From NCBI GenBank assembly GCA_022649165.1, contig JALCNR010000011.1, positions 37,822 through 101,821 of the forward strand: a stretch of DNA of 64,000 bases. Direction: 5' to 3'. This DNA comes from Actinomyces sp. Lineage in GTDB: Bacteria; Actinomycetota; Actinomycetes; Actinomycetales; Actinomycetaceae. Below, piece by piece: positions 27,102 through 37,199 of this stretch. Position 1 is the first letter of the stretch. Every line of letters begins with the position of its first letter. The notes beneath the pieces were generated by a model. It was not told the DNA's origin and ran no database searches. It saw only the letters and a list, made by a program, of their open reading frames with translations. The translations under genes and the position numbers were made by a program.

Positions 27102-28121
27102 TCAGGGAAGCGGCACCTGGCCGGCCGTCGCCCGGGTCCCCGACGACGGCCGAGCCAGGGCGCGATGGAATACCGAGGCGTGGTCGAGGACCTGCACCGT
27201 CGCGTCGAGCATCCGGGAGTGGTGGAGGAACCCGTGGATGACGCCCGGGACCTCCTCGTAGTGCGTGGGCGTCCCGTGGGCGCTCAGCATCGCGGCGAGC
27301 GTCCTCGAGTCGTCGCGGAGCGGATCCAGCGCCGCCGCGACGATGAAGCACGGCGGGACGTCGCGCGTGAGGTCGGCGCCCAGGATGTTGAAGTAGGGGC
27401 TCTCGGTGTCGGAGTCCGAGCCCTTGTACATGTCCATGTAGTACGCGTAGTCGGCCTCGTCCAGGCCGTCCCACTCGCCGCCGAACAAGCGCATCGACTC
27501 CGAGTCGACCATCCCGTAGGCCCCGTAGAACAGCAGCATCGCACGGACGCCCGCGGCCTCCCCCAGCTCGTCGCGCAGCCAGAGGTAGGTGGCGAAGCTG
27601 AGGTTCGCGCCACCGGAGTCCCCTGCGAAGGAGATGTCGCCCGCGTCGACGCCCCACTGGGCGGCGTGGGCGCGTAACTCCTGCACGACGGCCACGCATT
27701 CGCGCACCGCCTGCGGGAACCGGGCCTCCGGCGAGAGGGTGTAGTCCACCGCGAGCACCGCGGCGCCCGTCTTCTCCGCCAGCGTCCGGATGATCCGATC
27801 GTGGGTGTCCAGGTTGCCTAGGACGTACCCGCCGCCGTGGATGAACACGATGACGGGCAGGACCGGATCGGCCGTGGGCCGGTGCATCCGCACCCGGACC
27901 GGTCCATAGTCCGTCGTCACGTTGTCCTCACGGGTGGAGTACGGGCGGGGGCCGCCCTCGTTCCAGAATGCGCGCTCCGTGTTGTAAGCCGCCCGCATCT
28001 CCTCGAATGTCTGGTCCGTGGAGTACGCATTGGCCGCAAGCGCGTTCTGCTGGGCGATGACGGCACCCATCTGGGCGCTCCACATCTGCGGGACGTTCAG
28101 CTTGTTCGGCACTGTCGTCAC
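27102..28121 (-). CDS. Alpha/beta hydrolase, HSL-type esterase
   Basis: A 339-residue esterase of the hormone-sensitive-lipase family. The oxyanion motif is FIHGGGYVLG, the catalytic Ser is in FAGDSGGANLS, the Asp is in ALDPLRDD and the His in VIHGFLHH. The GTG start overlaps the MFS stop by four bases (GTGA), so it is translationally coupled to that carrier. Within the cai-like operon it may cleave an ester such as an O-acyl-carnitine to give the free acid that CaiC/CaiB would then activate. That role is inference; no signal peptide is seen, so it works inside the cell. Confidence 0.85.
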   Translation of the reverse strand: MTTVPNKLNVPQMWSAQMGAVIAQQNALAANAYSTDQTFEEMRAAYNTERAFWNEGGPRPYSTREDNVTTDYGPVRVRMHRPTADPVLPVIVFIHGGGYVLGNLDTHDRIIRTLAEKTGAAVLAVDYTLSPEARFPQAVRECVAVVQELRAHAAQWGVDAGDISFAGDSGGANLSFATYLWLRDELGEAAGVRAMLLFYGAYGMVDSESMRLFGGEWDGLDEADYAYYMDMYKGSDSDTESPYFNILGADLTRDVPPCFIVAAALDPLRDDSRTLAAMLSAHGTPTHYEEVPGVIHGFLHHSRMLDATVQVLDHASVFHRALARPSSGTRATAGQVPLP

Positions 28122-29449
28122 TCGGCCCTCGCGTCCGCCGCGGCGAGTTCCGCGGCCGCAGCCGCCTCGGCCGCCTTCAGCTTCGCGGCGTTCCTGCGCA
28201 CGTAGGCGAGCAGGATGATCGCGAAGACGGCGGAGATGACGGCGGCCCCGGCCAGGATCAGGAAGATCGGGCGATACGCGTCGTTGCCCTGGCTGTCGAT
28301 CATCGATCCGAACCACGTGGAGGAGAAGGTGTCGGGCAGGAAGCCGATGACGGAGAGGATGCCGGTCGCCGTCCCGAAGATCGTGATCGGCACCCGTCCC
28401 TCCGTCAGCTGGGACGAGACGATGCCGAAGACGCCGTTGGCGATGAACCCCAGCGCGATGATGATGACGGCCGCGAGGATCGCCACCGAGGACTTGCTCG
28501 GGAGCAGCGTCATCCCGACCAGGGCGAGCGCCGCGACGACCGAGCCGATCCAGATGACCTGGGACGGCGAGCCCGCCTTGCGCGCGAGGAAGCCGAAAGC
28601 CGGCCCGGACAGCAGCGTGATGCCGTAGGTGCGGATGACGGACACGAGGGAGACGATGCCCAGCGAGGCGCCCAGGACGCCCGACAGGTACGGCGTCGTG
28701 TAGGTGACGCCCGTGTAGTAGAAGTAGACGAAGAACATGCAGGCGGCGGACAGCCAGACCACGGGGTTCTTCACGACCTGCCCGAGCTCCTTGAGGTTGA
28801 ACCCGGCCTCGCCGGTGTCGATCTCGCCCTCGAAGCGCGGGATGAAGAGGAAGGAGAGGATGCCCAGGAGCAGGATCAGGCTGCCGAGGAAGATCAGGAG
28901 GGTGCGCACGCCGCCCTCCATGTTGTCGACGAAGGCGTTGACGATCCACATGTTGATGAGGCCGACGACCAGGCCGGCGGCGCCGTAGATGCCGTAGGAG
29001 ACGCCGATGTTCTTCGAGTACTCGTCCTCGGTGGAGATCAGACGGACCAGCTTGAAGCGGATGCCCCACCAGATGAGAATCGTCGTGATGCCCATGCCGA
29101 TGAACACGAACATCAGCGTGGTGATCGAGGGAAGCAGCGCGTAGACGTAGGTGAGGACGGCCGTGGTGGTGAAGCCCACCCAGCCGAGCGTTCGGACGCG
29201 CACCTTGTCTGCCACGATGCCCGACGGCAGGTAGCAGATCGTCGCCGTGATGGCGTAGGCCGACAACAGCATGCCGAGGTCGGCGTTGGTGCAGTGGAGC
29301 GCCCCCATGAGCGGGTCGTAGAAGACGCCTTTGAGATACGCGGGCGCGTAGATGGTGGAACTTCCCATCGAGACGAGGATGAGGAGGAAGATTCGGCGGC
29401 CGCCGGTGAGATCGGTGGCCCGAACTTCCTTCCGGAGTTTCTCAAGCAT
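28118..29449 (-). CDS. MFS transporter, first gene of cai-like operon
   Basis: A 443-residue membrane carrier with about 12 segments. The N-terminal cytoplasmic loop motif is PSGIVADKVRVRTLGWVG, and the protein ends in an Ala/Glu/Lys-rich helix of about 30 residues (LKAAEAAAAAELAAADA), which could be coiled coil. The ATG of MLEKLRKEV is chosen; upstream sequence in the same frame is low-complexity and lies in the regulatory region. It heads a seven-gene operon (MFS, esterase, caiA, caiB, caiC, maoC, MFS). Two carriers of different MFS subfamilies in one operon suggest separate import and export roles. Confidence 0.83.
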   Translation of the reverse strand: MLEKLRKEVRATDLTGGRRIFLLILVSMGSSTIYAPAYLKGVFYDPLMGALHCTNADLGMLLSAYAITATICYLPSGIVADKVRVRTLGWVGFTTTAVLTYVYALLPSITTLMFVFIGMGITTILIWWGIRFKLVRLISTEDEYSKNIGVSYGIYGAAGLVVGLINMWIVNAFVDNMEGGVRTLLIFLGSLILLLGILSFLFIPRFEGEIDTGEAGFNLKELGQVVKNPVVWLSAACMFFVYFYYTGVTYTTPYLSGVLGASLGIVSLVSVIRTYGITLLSGPAFGFLARKAGSPSQVIWIGSVVAALALVGMTLLPSKSSVAILAAVIIIALGFIANGVFGIVSSQLTEGRVPITIFGTATGILSVIGFLPDTFSSTWFGSMIDSQGNDAYRPIFLILAGAAVISAVFAIILLAYVRRNAAKLKAAEAAAAAELAAADARAE

Positions 29450-29976
29450 GCGGAGTGCCTTTCGTGAGGGTGGTGCTGATGGTGAGCCTGCGAGAGGAAG
29501 GGGCAGAGAGACGACAAGAACTCTGCGGCCACGTCGGAACACGGCGCGCGGGCTGTTCGGGCGCAGTTCTCCCCTGGGAGACCTGGTGGTGGAGAGGCGG
29601 CCGAGCGCATGAAGGGGTGAAGCCGATGGGGCCGATGCCCGACGGACCGGCGTCTGCCGAGACTCGGGCTTTTGGACGGAGGCCGTCCAAAAGGAAGTTC
29701 CTTGATCGCGCCGACCCGCCCAGATGGCGGTGAACGCTCCCCGCTGCGGCATCCGACTGTGGATGGAGACATCGAGGCGCGCCAGACGCGCGGCCACGGC
29801 GTCACGCTATCAGCGAGAGTCCCCCCGCAGAGGCGGATTTCGGGGGCCCGTCCTCGCGATCACCTCGTTCTGCGTGCCCATTGGGGCACTCTCTGGGACG
29901 TCAGTCCCGGGTTTCTCCCGCTCCGCGTCCTGACACCTGACAGGTTGGACGACGGAGGTCGGCGGGCACAAAGCCC
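29450..29976. promoter_or_regulatory. Regulatory region of the cai-like operon
   Basis: About 527 bases without a supported gene. It holds the palindrome at 29669–29693 and otherwise only high-GC open frames with no ribosome sites or family resemblance. The promoter for the leftward operon must lie here; I could not pick it with confidence. Confidence 0.5.
29669..29693. promoter_or_regulatory. Perfect inverted repeat upstream of the cai-like operon
   Basis: 11-bp arms CTTTTGGACGG / CCGTCCAAAAG around a 3-base centre, about 220 bases upstream of the first carrier gene. It could be an operator for a TetR dimer. The T-run on each strand also makes it look like a bidirectional terminator stem. 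Confidence 0.5.
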
Positions 29977-30606
29977 TCAGGACGCCGTGCCTGCCTCGGC
30001 CGACGCCCGCTCGCCCACCGTCGAGTCGGCGAGCACCCGGGCGAGCGTGGCCCGCGTGCGCTCGATCAGCTCCGGCATCGTCCCGGAGCTGTCGCGCGTG
30101 GCGAAGCCGGCGAAGCGGACGACGCCCGCCAGGAGGTGAGTCACCATCATCGCCTCGTCCTCGCGGCTCTCCGGGGGGACCTCCGGATGCTCGTGCTCGA
30201 GCCGGAGTCCGATGATCTCCCGGAGTTCGCTCTCGATCGCGCCCATCCGCTCCATCTGCTTCGCCATTAGCGAGGGCGAAAGCGCCGCGATGCGGATCCG
30301 GTCGTCGACCGTGGGCGCCCCGGCACTGGCGTGCGGGAGCGAGACCAGGGACAGGGCGTCGAGCAGCAGGGGCCCGTCGGACAGGATGAACCGACGGGCG
30401 GCGCGTTCGTCCACGCGCGGCATCTCCCGGCCGAGGAGCGCATCGTCCTTCGTCGGGAAGTAGTTGAAGAACGTGCGCTGGCTGATGCCCGCCGCCTGGG
30501 CGATCATGTCCACGGTGACCTGGTCGTATCCGTGCTCCACCACGAGGTCCATCGCCGCTCTCTCGACCGCGGCCACCGTGGCCCCACGCCCCTTCGCCTG
30601 CGTCAT
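29977..30606 (-). CDS. TetR-family regulator of the DHA2 exporter
   Basis: A 209-residue TetR protein with HTH VERAAMDLVVEHGYDQVTVD… AAGISQRTFFNYFPTKDDAL. The FFNYFPTKDDAL ending of the recognition helix is typical of regulators of MFS drug exporters. Start ATG (MTQAKGRG) has GGAAGGGAACGGG upstream. It is divergent from the DHA2 exporter, and two matching palindromes lie in between. It most likely represses the exporter and itself until a toxic ligand binds. Confidence 0.88.
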   Translation of the reverse strand: MTQAKGRGATVAAVERAAMDLVVEHGYDQVTVDMIAQAAGISQRTFFNYFPTKDDALLGREMPRVDERAARRFILSDGPLLLDALSLVSLPHASAGAPTVDDRIRIAALSPSLMAKQMERMGAIESELREIIGLRLEHEHPEVPPESREDEAMMVTHLLAGVVRFAGFATRDSSGTMPELIERTRATLARVLADSTVGERASAEAGTAS

Positions 30607-30669
30607 TGCCCGTTCCCTTCCTCGGCTTCGGCTGCGACTTCTCGAGATCGTAGGCGTCGCGACCATATT

Positions 30670-32366
<1,697 letters not shown>

Positions 32367-32477
32367 CAGGCGCCCGGGGCGCCCTCGTCGCTTCCACCCG
32401 GCCCCTCGCGCGCCCAGAGATCGGCCCGTCCCGGACCGGCCGTCGCGGCCCTCGCGCCGGCCCCGCCGCGCGCCGCC

Positions 32478-33011
32478 TCAGGGCGCCGGCTCCGACAAGG
32501 CCCGTGAGATCCGCTCGATTCCGAACTCGAACGCCTTGTCGAGGTCCCCTCCCAGATGGAAGGCGCCGGCCAGTTCCATGCTGACGAAACCCGTGGCCCA
32601 GGCCGTCACGAGCCGCGCGGCCTCCAGGGCATGCTCCTGACCGCTCAGGGCGTCCGCGAGGCCGAGGACCGGTGAGCTGGCGCGTTCGATCGCCTCCTGG
32701 GACGCCGCTCCCGAGAAGAAGAGCAGCCGGAAGCCCTCGGGGCACTCGTGGGCGAAGTTCCGGAATGCGCGGATCTGCGCGGGGAACCCGGAGACGTCCT
32801 CGAAGCGGGCGGCCAGGTCGTCGGCGGTGGCGTCCGCGACGAGGCGCCGGAGCGCGGCCTTGTCCCGCACTCTTTTGTAGAGGGACGGCGCTCTGACGCC
32901 CACGCGATCGGCGACGGCCCGCATCGTGAGGCCGTCAGGCCCTCCGGCTTCTAGGAGGTCGCGGCCTGCGGCGACGATGGCGTCGAGCGATGTGTGGTCG
33001 GGCGTGGGCAT
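32478..33011 (-). CDS. TetR-family regulator (TetR_C_33-like)
   Basis: A 177-residue TetR protein. HTH: AIVAAGRDLLEAGGPDGLTM… RVGVRAPSLYKRVRDKAAL. The C-terminal domain with ARLVTAWATGFVSMELAGAFHLGGDLDKAFEFGI is the WHG/TetR_C_33-type ligand domain. The start at 33011 (MPTPDH) has GGAGG four bases upstream, but an in-frame ATG at 33035 is also possible. It is divergent from the metallo-hydrolase, with a palindrome over that gene's promoter. Confidence 0.85.
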   Translation of the reverse strand: MPTPDHTSLDAIVAAGRDLLEAGGPDGLTMRAVADRVGVRAPSLYKRVRDKAALRRLVADATADDLAARFEDVSGFPAQIRAFRNFAHECPEGFRLLFFSGAASQEAIERASSPVLGLADALSGQEHALEAARLVTAWATGFVSMELAGAFHLGGDLDKAFEFGIERISRALSEPAP

Positions 33012-33028
33012 CCCGCCTCCTATAGCTA

Positions 33029-33058
33029 TTGACATTAGCCATCATGGCTACGTAGTGT
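33029..33058 (+). promoter_or_regulatory. Promoter with embedded operator for the metallo-hydrolase
   Basis: TTGACA (33029–33034, perfect -35) and TAGTGT (33053–33058) have an 18-base spacer. The palindrome TAGCCAT-C-ATGGCTA (33036–33050) fills the spacer, and half-sites TAGCCAT and ATGGCA recur at 33058–33077. This is a strong repressor-site layout for the adjacent TetR. Confidence 0.65.
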
Positions 33059-33105
33059 AGCCATGTCTATCATGGCATATCGCTTCCACAGGCAAGGAGC
33101 CCCTC

Positions 33106-33816
33106 ATGGAACTCGGGCCGCACCTGCGTCGCATCGGCAACGACATCGTCGCCGCCTACATGATCGAGACCGCGGACGGCATCACGGTGGTAGACGCGGG
33201 CCTGCCGGGCCACTGGCGCGACCTCCGTCGCGAGCTCGACGCCATGGGACGATCGCTCGACGACATCCGCGGCCTCGTCCTGACCCATGGGGACAGCGAT
33301 CACATCGGGTTCGCGGAGCGTCTCCGACGGGAGTACGGCACACCGGTCTTCGTCCATGCCGCAGACGCCGCGCGCGCGATGGGGGCGCCGACGCCGAAGT
33401 CTGCGGTCGGCGCCTGGCGGCTCGGGGCCACGGCCGGTTTCCTGGCCTATGCCGCACGCAAGGGAGGACTGCGCACGACCCCCCTCACCGCCGTCCAGGA
33501 GGTGGAGGACGGGGACGTCCTGCCCCTCCCGGGATCGCCGACCATCATCTCGTTGCCGGGCCACTCCCCCGGCAGCATCGCCGTCCTCGTTCCCGAGGCC
33601 GACGCCGTCTTCGTCGGTGACGCTCTCACCACACGCAACGTCCTGACGGGCAGGACGGGCCCAGCCCCCGCGCCCTTCACGGACGATCCTGTCCAGGCCC
33701 TGGACTCCCTCCAGAGGATCGAGCACCTCCCGGTCGCATGGGTCCTGCCCGGTCACGGCGTGCTGTGGAAGGCGACACCCGCCTCCATCGTTGCCGACGT
33801 CCGGGCCGGCCTGTAG
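33106..33816 (+). CDS. MBL-fold metallo-hydrolase
   Basis: A 236-residue metallo-beta-lactamase-fold hydrolase. The metal motif is LTHGDSDHIG (HxDxDH variant, where the first His is followed by Gly-Asp-Ser-Asp-His), with further ligands in LPGHSPGSIA, FVGDALTT and VLPGHG. ATG at 33106 has AAGGAG nine bases upstream. It is the only gene downstream of the palindrome-controlled promoter, divergent from its tetR. Proteins of this type include lactonases and hydroxyacylglutathione hydrolases; the substrate is not clear. Confidence 0.85.
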   Translation: MELGPHLRRIGNDIVAAYMIETADGITVVDAGLPGHWRDLRRELDAMGRSLDDIRGLVLTHGDSDHIGFAERLRREYGTPVFVHAADAARAMGAPTPKSAVGAWRLGATAGFLAYAARKGGLRTTPLTAVQEVEDGDVLPLPGSPTIISLPGHSPGSIAVLVPEADAVFVGDALTTRNVLTGRTGPAPAPFTDDPVQALDSLQRIEHLPVAWVLPGHGVLWKATPASIVADVRAGL

Positions 33817-33852
33817 CCCGGACCTTTCCGCGCAGATCGTCGGCCCGCGCGG

Positions 33853-34581
33853 TCAGGCTCCCAGCATGATGCCGCCGTCGACGGCCAGCTGCTGTCCGGT
33901 GACGAAGCCGTCCGTCATGAGGAAGAGGTAGGCGGCGGCAAGCTCGTCCACCGTCGCCGTCCGCCCCAGCGGGATCACCTCGCCGAACCGCGCCTTGGTG
34001 GCCTCGCGTTCGGCGGCCGGCACATCAGCCCACAGCGGGGTGTCGGTCCACGTCGGGGCGACCGCATTGACGCGAACGCGAGGCGCGAGTTCGACGGCCA
34101 GACCTTCGACGAGCGCGTGGATGGCCAGGTTCCCCACGTAGCTGCCCGCCGCGTCCTGTGCGCGTCCTCCGGTCCCGGAGGTGAAGGTGAGCGAACCGCC
34201 GGCGCGGACACGCGGCGCCGCCAGCCTCGCGATCATGAGGTTGGCGAAGAACTTCGACTCGACCGTGCGACGGATCTCCGACAGCGGAGCGGAGAGGAAC
34301 CCGCCTCCCATCGGCGAGCCGATCATGGAGACGAGATGGTCGAAGGCCGGGGTCTCGTCGAAGAACGCATCCAGCGACGTGCCGTCGTGAGCGTCGACGC
34401 GGATCGTGGACACCGAGCCGCCCTCGCCCGACAGCCGGTTCTCCGCGGCCTCGAGCCGCCCCTCGTCTCGGCCCCCGATCACGATGGAGGCGCCGGCCTG
34501 CGCGGCCAGCTCGGCCACCCGCAACCCGATGCCCGAACTGCCGCCGATCACCACGACGACTTCGCCTCGCAACTCGCCCAT
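33853..34581 (-). CDS. SDR-family protein lacking the YxxxK pair
   Basis: A 242-residue short-chain dehydrogenase/reductase fold. The cofactor loop is VVIGGSSGIGLRVAELA, with IGGRDEGRLE after strand 2, suggesting an NADP preference. The C-terminal PG-like segment reads VRVNAVAPTWTDTPLW and FVTGQQLAVDGG. Where classical SDRs have Tyr-x-x-x-Lys, this protein reads SYVGNLAIHALVEGLA: the lysine is absent. Catalysis by the usual mechanism is therefore doubtful. The ATG of MGELRGEV is chosen because the fold starts there. It converges on the metallo-hydrolase gene and is the last recognisable gene before the mobile region. Confidence 0.82.
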   Translation of the reverse strand: MGELRGEVVVVIGGSSGIGLRVAELAAQAGASIVIGGRDEGRLEAAENRLSGEGGSVSTIRVDAHDGTSLDAFFDETPAFDHLVSMIGSPMGGGFLSAPLSEIRRTVESKFFANLMIARLAAPRVRAGGSLTFTSGTGGRAQDAAGSYVGNLAIHALVEGLAVELAPRVRVNAVAPTWTDTPLWADVPAAEREATKARFGEVIPLGRTATVDELAAAYLFLMTDGFVTGQQLAVDGGIMLGA

Positions 34582-34717
34582 CTGGATCCCTGTGCCTTTT
34601 CCGACGCCCAAGCCGACGTGCCGACGCGCCACAGGCCTCGACCATACCTGCCCCCGCATGCCCCGGCCAGCGATGTCCCGCGCAGGGAGGGACCGTGGCG
34701 GACGCCGAAAGACAGCC

Positions 34718-34836
34718 GACAGCACAGAATGCGGCAACCGAGAAATCAAGCAGTCTCTCGCGCAGCCCCGCGACCTGCGTGAACCTCCCGACGCGTGGCA
34801 CCCGCCCTCTCTGTCCGCGCGGCATTCTGTGCTGTC
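34718..34836. repeat. MITE-like element bounded by 15-bp inverted repeats
   Basis: GACAGCACAGAATGC (34718–34732) and its exact reverse complement (34822–34836) enclose 89 bases without coding capacity. This is the geometry of a miniature inverted-repeat element or of two widely spaced binding sites. I see no clear target duplication. The rest of 34582–35149 holds no recognisable gene. Confidence 0.45.
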
Positions 34837-35149
34837 TCGGACCGGAGCCTCCTGAGGACAGTGAACCGCCGACGCCAAGACGCAACAAGGAATGACCGGC
34901 GCGGCTCAAACCGGACCATGGGGACTCCTCGTGTCGAGGGTCTGGACCTCGCCTGCTTGGGGGCCCGCGTCGTGCGCTCGACAGCCTCTCCCCGAGGGCG
35001 AACACGCTGATCCAGCACCTGAATCGTGGGTCGACAGGGGCTGCCAGCGGCCCCTGGACCCTGGTTCGATGGACTATCAGAGCCCGTTGCGACGGCTTGT
35101 CTAGACGATTCGAGTCCTCATTCCCGCGCTCTCCGAGATCGACTCCCCG

Positions 35150-35290
35150 ATGGCCGACTACGAGGCCGTCCGTCTGGCACGAGAAGGCATGTCGATGCGG
35201 GCGATCGGACGACACATGGGCATAGACCGCAAGGCCGTGCGCGTAGCGCTTGTCCAGGCTGGAGCGATCGAACCCGTCCGCAGCATCTGA
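35150..35290 (+). pseudogene. HTH remnant of a recombinase-type protein
   Basis: A 46-codon frame ending in a HTH: YEAVRLAREGMSMRAIGRHM then GIDRKAVRVALVQAG. It closely resembles the C-terminal HTH of the protein at 38395–38829 (AMRLHEQGLSLRAIARSM then GVGRRHVTQAVRRAN). The rest of such a protein is missing; the upstream frame is open for only about 15 codons. It probably records an earlier recombination event at this junction. Confidence 0.45.
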
Positions 35291-35385
35291 TCCACAGAGG
35301 AAGAAGTCCCCCGAGCCAACCTCAAAGTACTGTCAGGTTTGACCGTAGTTTGTTACTATGGACCAAAGAGTGGATGTATTTGACA

Positions 35386-36189
35386 ATGTCACGCATGATC
35401 ACACGACCGGTTGCCGACATCATCGAGCAGCTAGAGCTCGATGGCGACACGATCGTGACGGTTGACCGACTCGCCTCGGTGATGGACGAGGTCAGTGCAA
35501 CGGGCTCCCCCCGGATGCTCGCGTATGAGCTTCAGCGCGACGGCTGGTTGGGCACACTCCGTTCACGGGGTGCGTGGGAGCTCCTCCCCTGTTCTCGCGC
35601 TGGCTCCTATTCCTCCGGTGACCGTTTCCTGGAGTTCCGGGCCCAACACGCGCTCCGAACGGGGTGGCCCGGCGTTCTCGCGATGGAATCGTCGGCCAGT
35701 CTGCTCGGGCTGGCACAGCGCATCCCCGACCGAGAGGTCATCGCCCTGCCCGATGATGCGGCGTTCCCAAAGGCGATGAATGGACAGTGGCGCTGCGTCC
35801 ACATTGAGATTCCCAACGAAGGCGTCACAGTGATCAACGACTTGCCAACCTGGGATCGAGAGGGTCTACTCGTCGGCATCGGCATCCGCCCGTCCGGATA
35901 CAAGGACACCCCCGGACTGGGACAGTGGCTGTCGGATCCACCCTTCGATGTCGACACCGACAAGGTCCTTCGCCTCCTGGCATCGGCGAGTGCCGCTGCC
36001 AGACAACGCACGGCCTATCTGCTCCAGGCCTCTGGCAACCATGAGGCCGCCCACAAGATTATCAACGCAAATCCACCGACCGAAACAGCTTGGATCGGGC
36101 CGCGCAGTCCGGGCGGACGATACGACCCCGTCACAAGGGTCAGCGACACCCGCCTCCACCCCTACCTCAGCGTCGGAGGCGGGTCATGA
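35386..36189 (+). CDS. AbiEi-family antitoxin (type IV toxin–antitoxin)
   Basis: A 267-residue protein of the AbiEi type: an N-terminal winged HTH (TIVTVDRLASVMDEV… SPRMLAYELQRDGWLGTLRSRGAWEL), then the AbiEi core (FRAQHALRTGWPGVLAMESSASLLGL). In characterised systems AbiEi represses its own operon and counteracts the AbiEii toxin, giving phage abortive infection and plasmid stability. It overlaps the toxin gene by four bases (ATGA). Two in-frame ATGs are close together (35374, 35386); neither has a strong ribosome site. Confidence 0.85.
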   Translation: MSRMITRPVADIIEQLELDGDTIVTVDRLASVMDEVSATGSPRMLAYELQRDGWLGTLRSRGAWELLPCSRAGSYSSGDRFLEFRAQHALRTGWPGVLAMESSASLLGLAQRIPDREVIALPDDAAFPKAMNGQWRCVHIEIPNEGVTVINDLPTWDREGLLVGIGIRPSGYKDTPGLGQWLSDPPFDVDTDKVLRLLASASAAARQRTAYLLQASGNHEAAHKIINANPPTETAWIGPRSPGGRYDPVTRVSDTRLHPYLSVGGGS

Positions 36190-37082
36190 GCCGCATCACC
36201 GAGGAGCACTTGGTCCGGCACTACCAGGGCGCCAAGGGCGGGCGAGACGTCGCTCTGCTCGACATCGCCCAGGATCACGCACTGTTCCTCCTGCACCAGG
36301 CCGGCCTGTTCAACCAGGGCTTGGTCTTCAAAGGTGGCACCGCACTTCGCAAGTTCCGTGCAGGAAACTCTGGCCGATTTTCCACCGACCTCGACTTCAC
36401 CGCTCCCGGCGACAATCTACCGCTTGCCGCACTGGAAGCACTGGACGGCGCCGGGTTGGACGGATTCTCCTTCGCCGTCGAGAACCTCGGGGATGACGGG
36501 CGGCGTGGAGACCTGAGGATCGAAACGCCCTTCGGAAGACCCAACCTCGGCGCGAAGATCGAGCTCGCCCGCCACCGACTCAGCCTCATACCTGACGTCC
36601 TGGATCCCATCCGGCTTCCCATCCACAGGCGCTACGACTCCACCGTACCGCCCACTCCCGTGATCAGAACCGAGGAAGCGATCACGGAAAAACTGGCCAG
36701 GTTCCGCAGGGTTTCGTTGGCTCGCGATCTCTATGATCTCCAGTGGTACGCGACCAATGGCATCATGAATGAGCCGCTCGTCAGACGCCTGTGGGTGCTC
36801 AAGGTCTATCGCGACGTCGTCGCCGATGGTCGGGGCACTCCTCCGATTGAACCCGACGACATCCTTGCAGCAAGGACCTCCAGCGATTTCCGACCTGAAG
36901 ACATCGGCTACCTCACCAAGCCCGTCCGAATTGACGAATGGATCGCGACCGTCCGCACACACTACGCATTCCTTGCCGACTTCGACGCCGACGAATACCG
37001 CTGGACACAGTGCAACGGCGGCGACCGCTACGAAGTCGAGACCACCCTGGCCACGATCGAACCGACGAAGAGGCATCCATGA
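36186..37082 (+). CDS. AbiEii-family nucleotidyltransferase toxin
   Basis: A 298-residue protein with the AbiEii/AbiGii nucleotidyltransferase motifs: FKGGTALRKF (the GG-T-x-L element), RFSTDLDFTAP (DxD metal ligands), the third segment NLGAKIELARHRLSL, and RVSLARDLYDLQWYA (conserved RDxYDL). The family attaches nucleotides to target RNA, in some members tRNA, and blocks growth. The ATG lies within the last codons of abiEi, so toxin and antitoxin are translated together, with the antitoxin first as usual. Confidence 0.87.
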   Translation: MSRITEEHLVRHYQGAKGGRDVALLDIAQDHALFLLHQAGLFNQGLVFKGGTALRKFRAGNSGRFSTDLDFTAPGDNLPLAALEALDGAGLDGFSFAVENLGDDGRRGDLRIETPFGRPNLGAKIELARHRLSLIPDVLDPIRLPIHRRYDSTVPPTPVIRTEEAITEKLARFRRVSLARDLYDLQWYATNGIMNEPLVRRLWVLKVYRDVVADGRGTPPIEPDDILAARTSSDFRPEDIGYLTKPVRIDEWIATVRTHYAFLADFDADEYRWTQCNGGDRYEVETTLATIEPTKRHP

Positions 37083-37199
37083 TCAAACGGCATCTGCCAC
37101 ACCTAATCTCAGATTGAGTACGAATTTCTAGGCGCGATAGGGATACACGGCCTACTTGGCTGCTTGTCCGTTCTATTCTTCTACTTAGGAGTCCTCACT

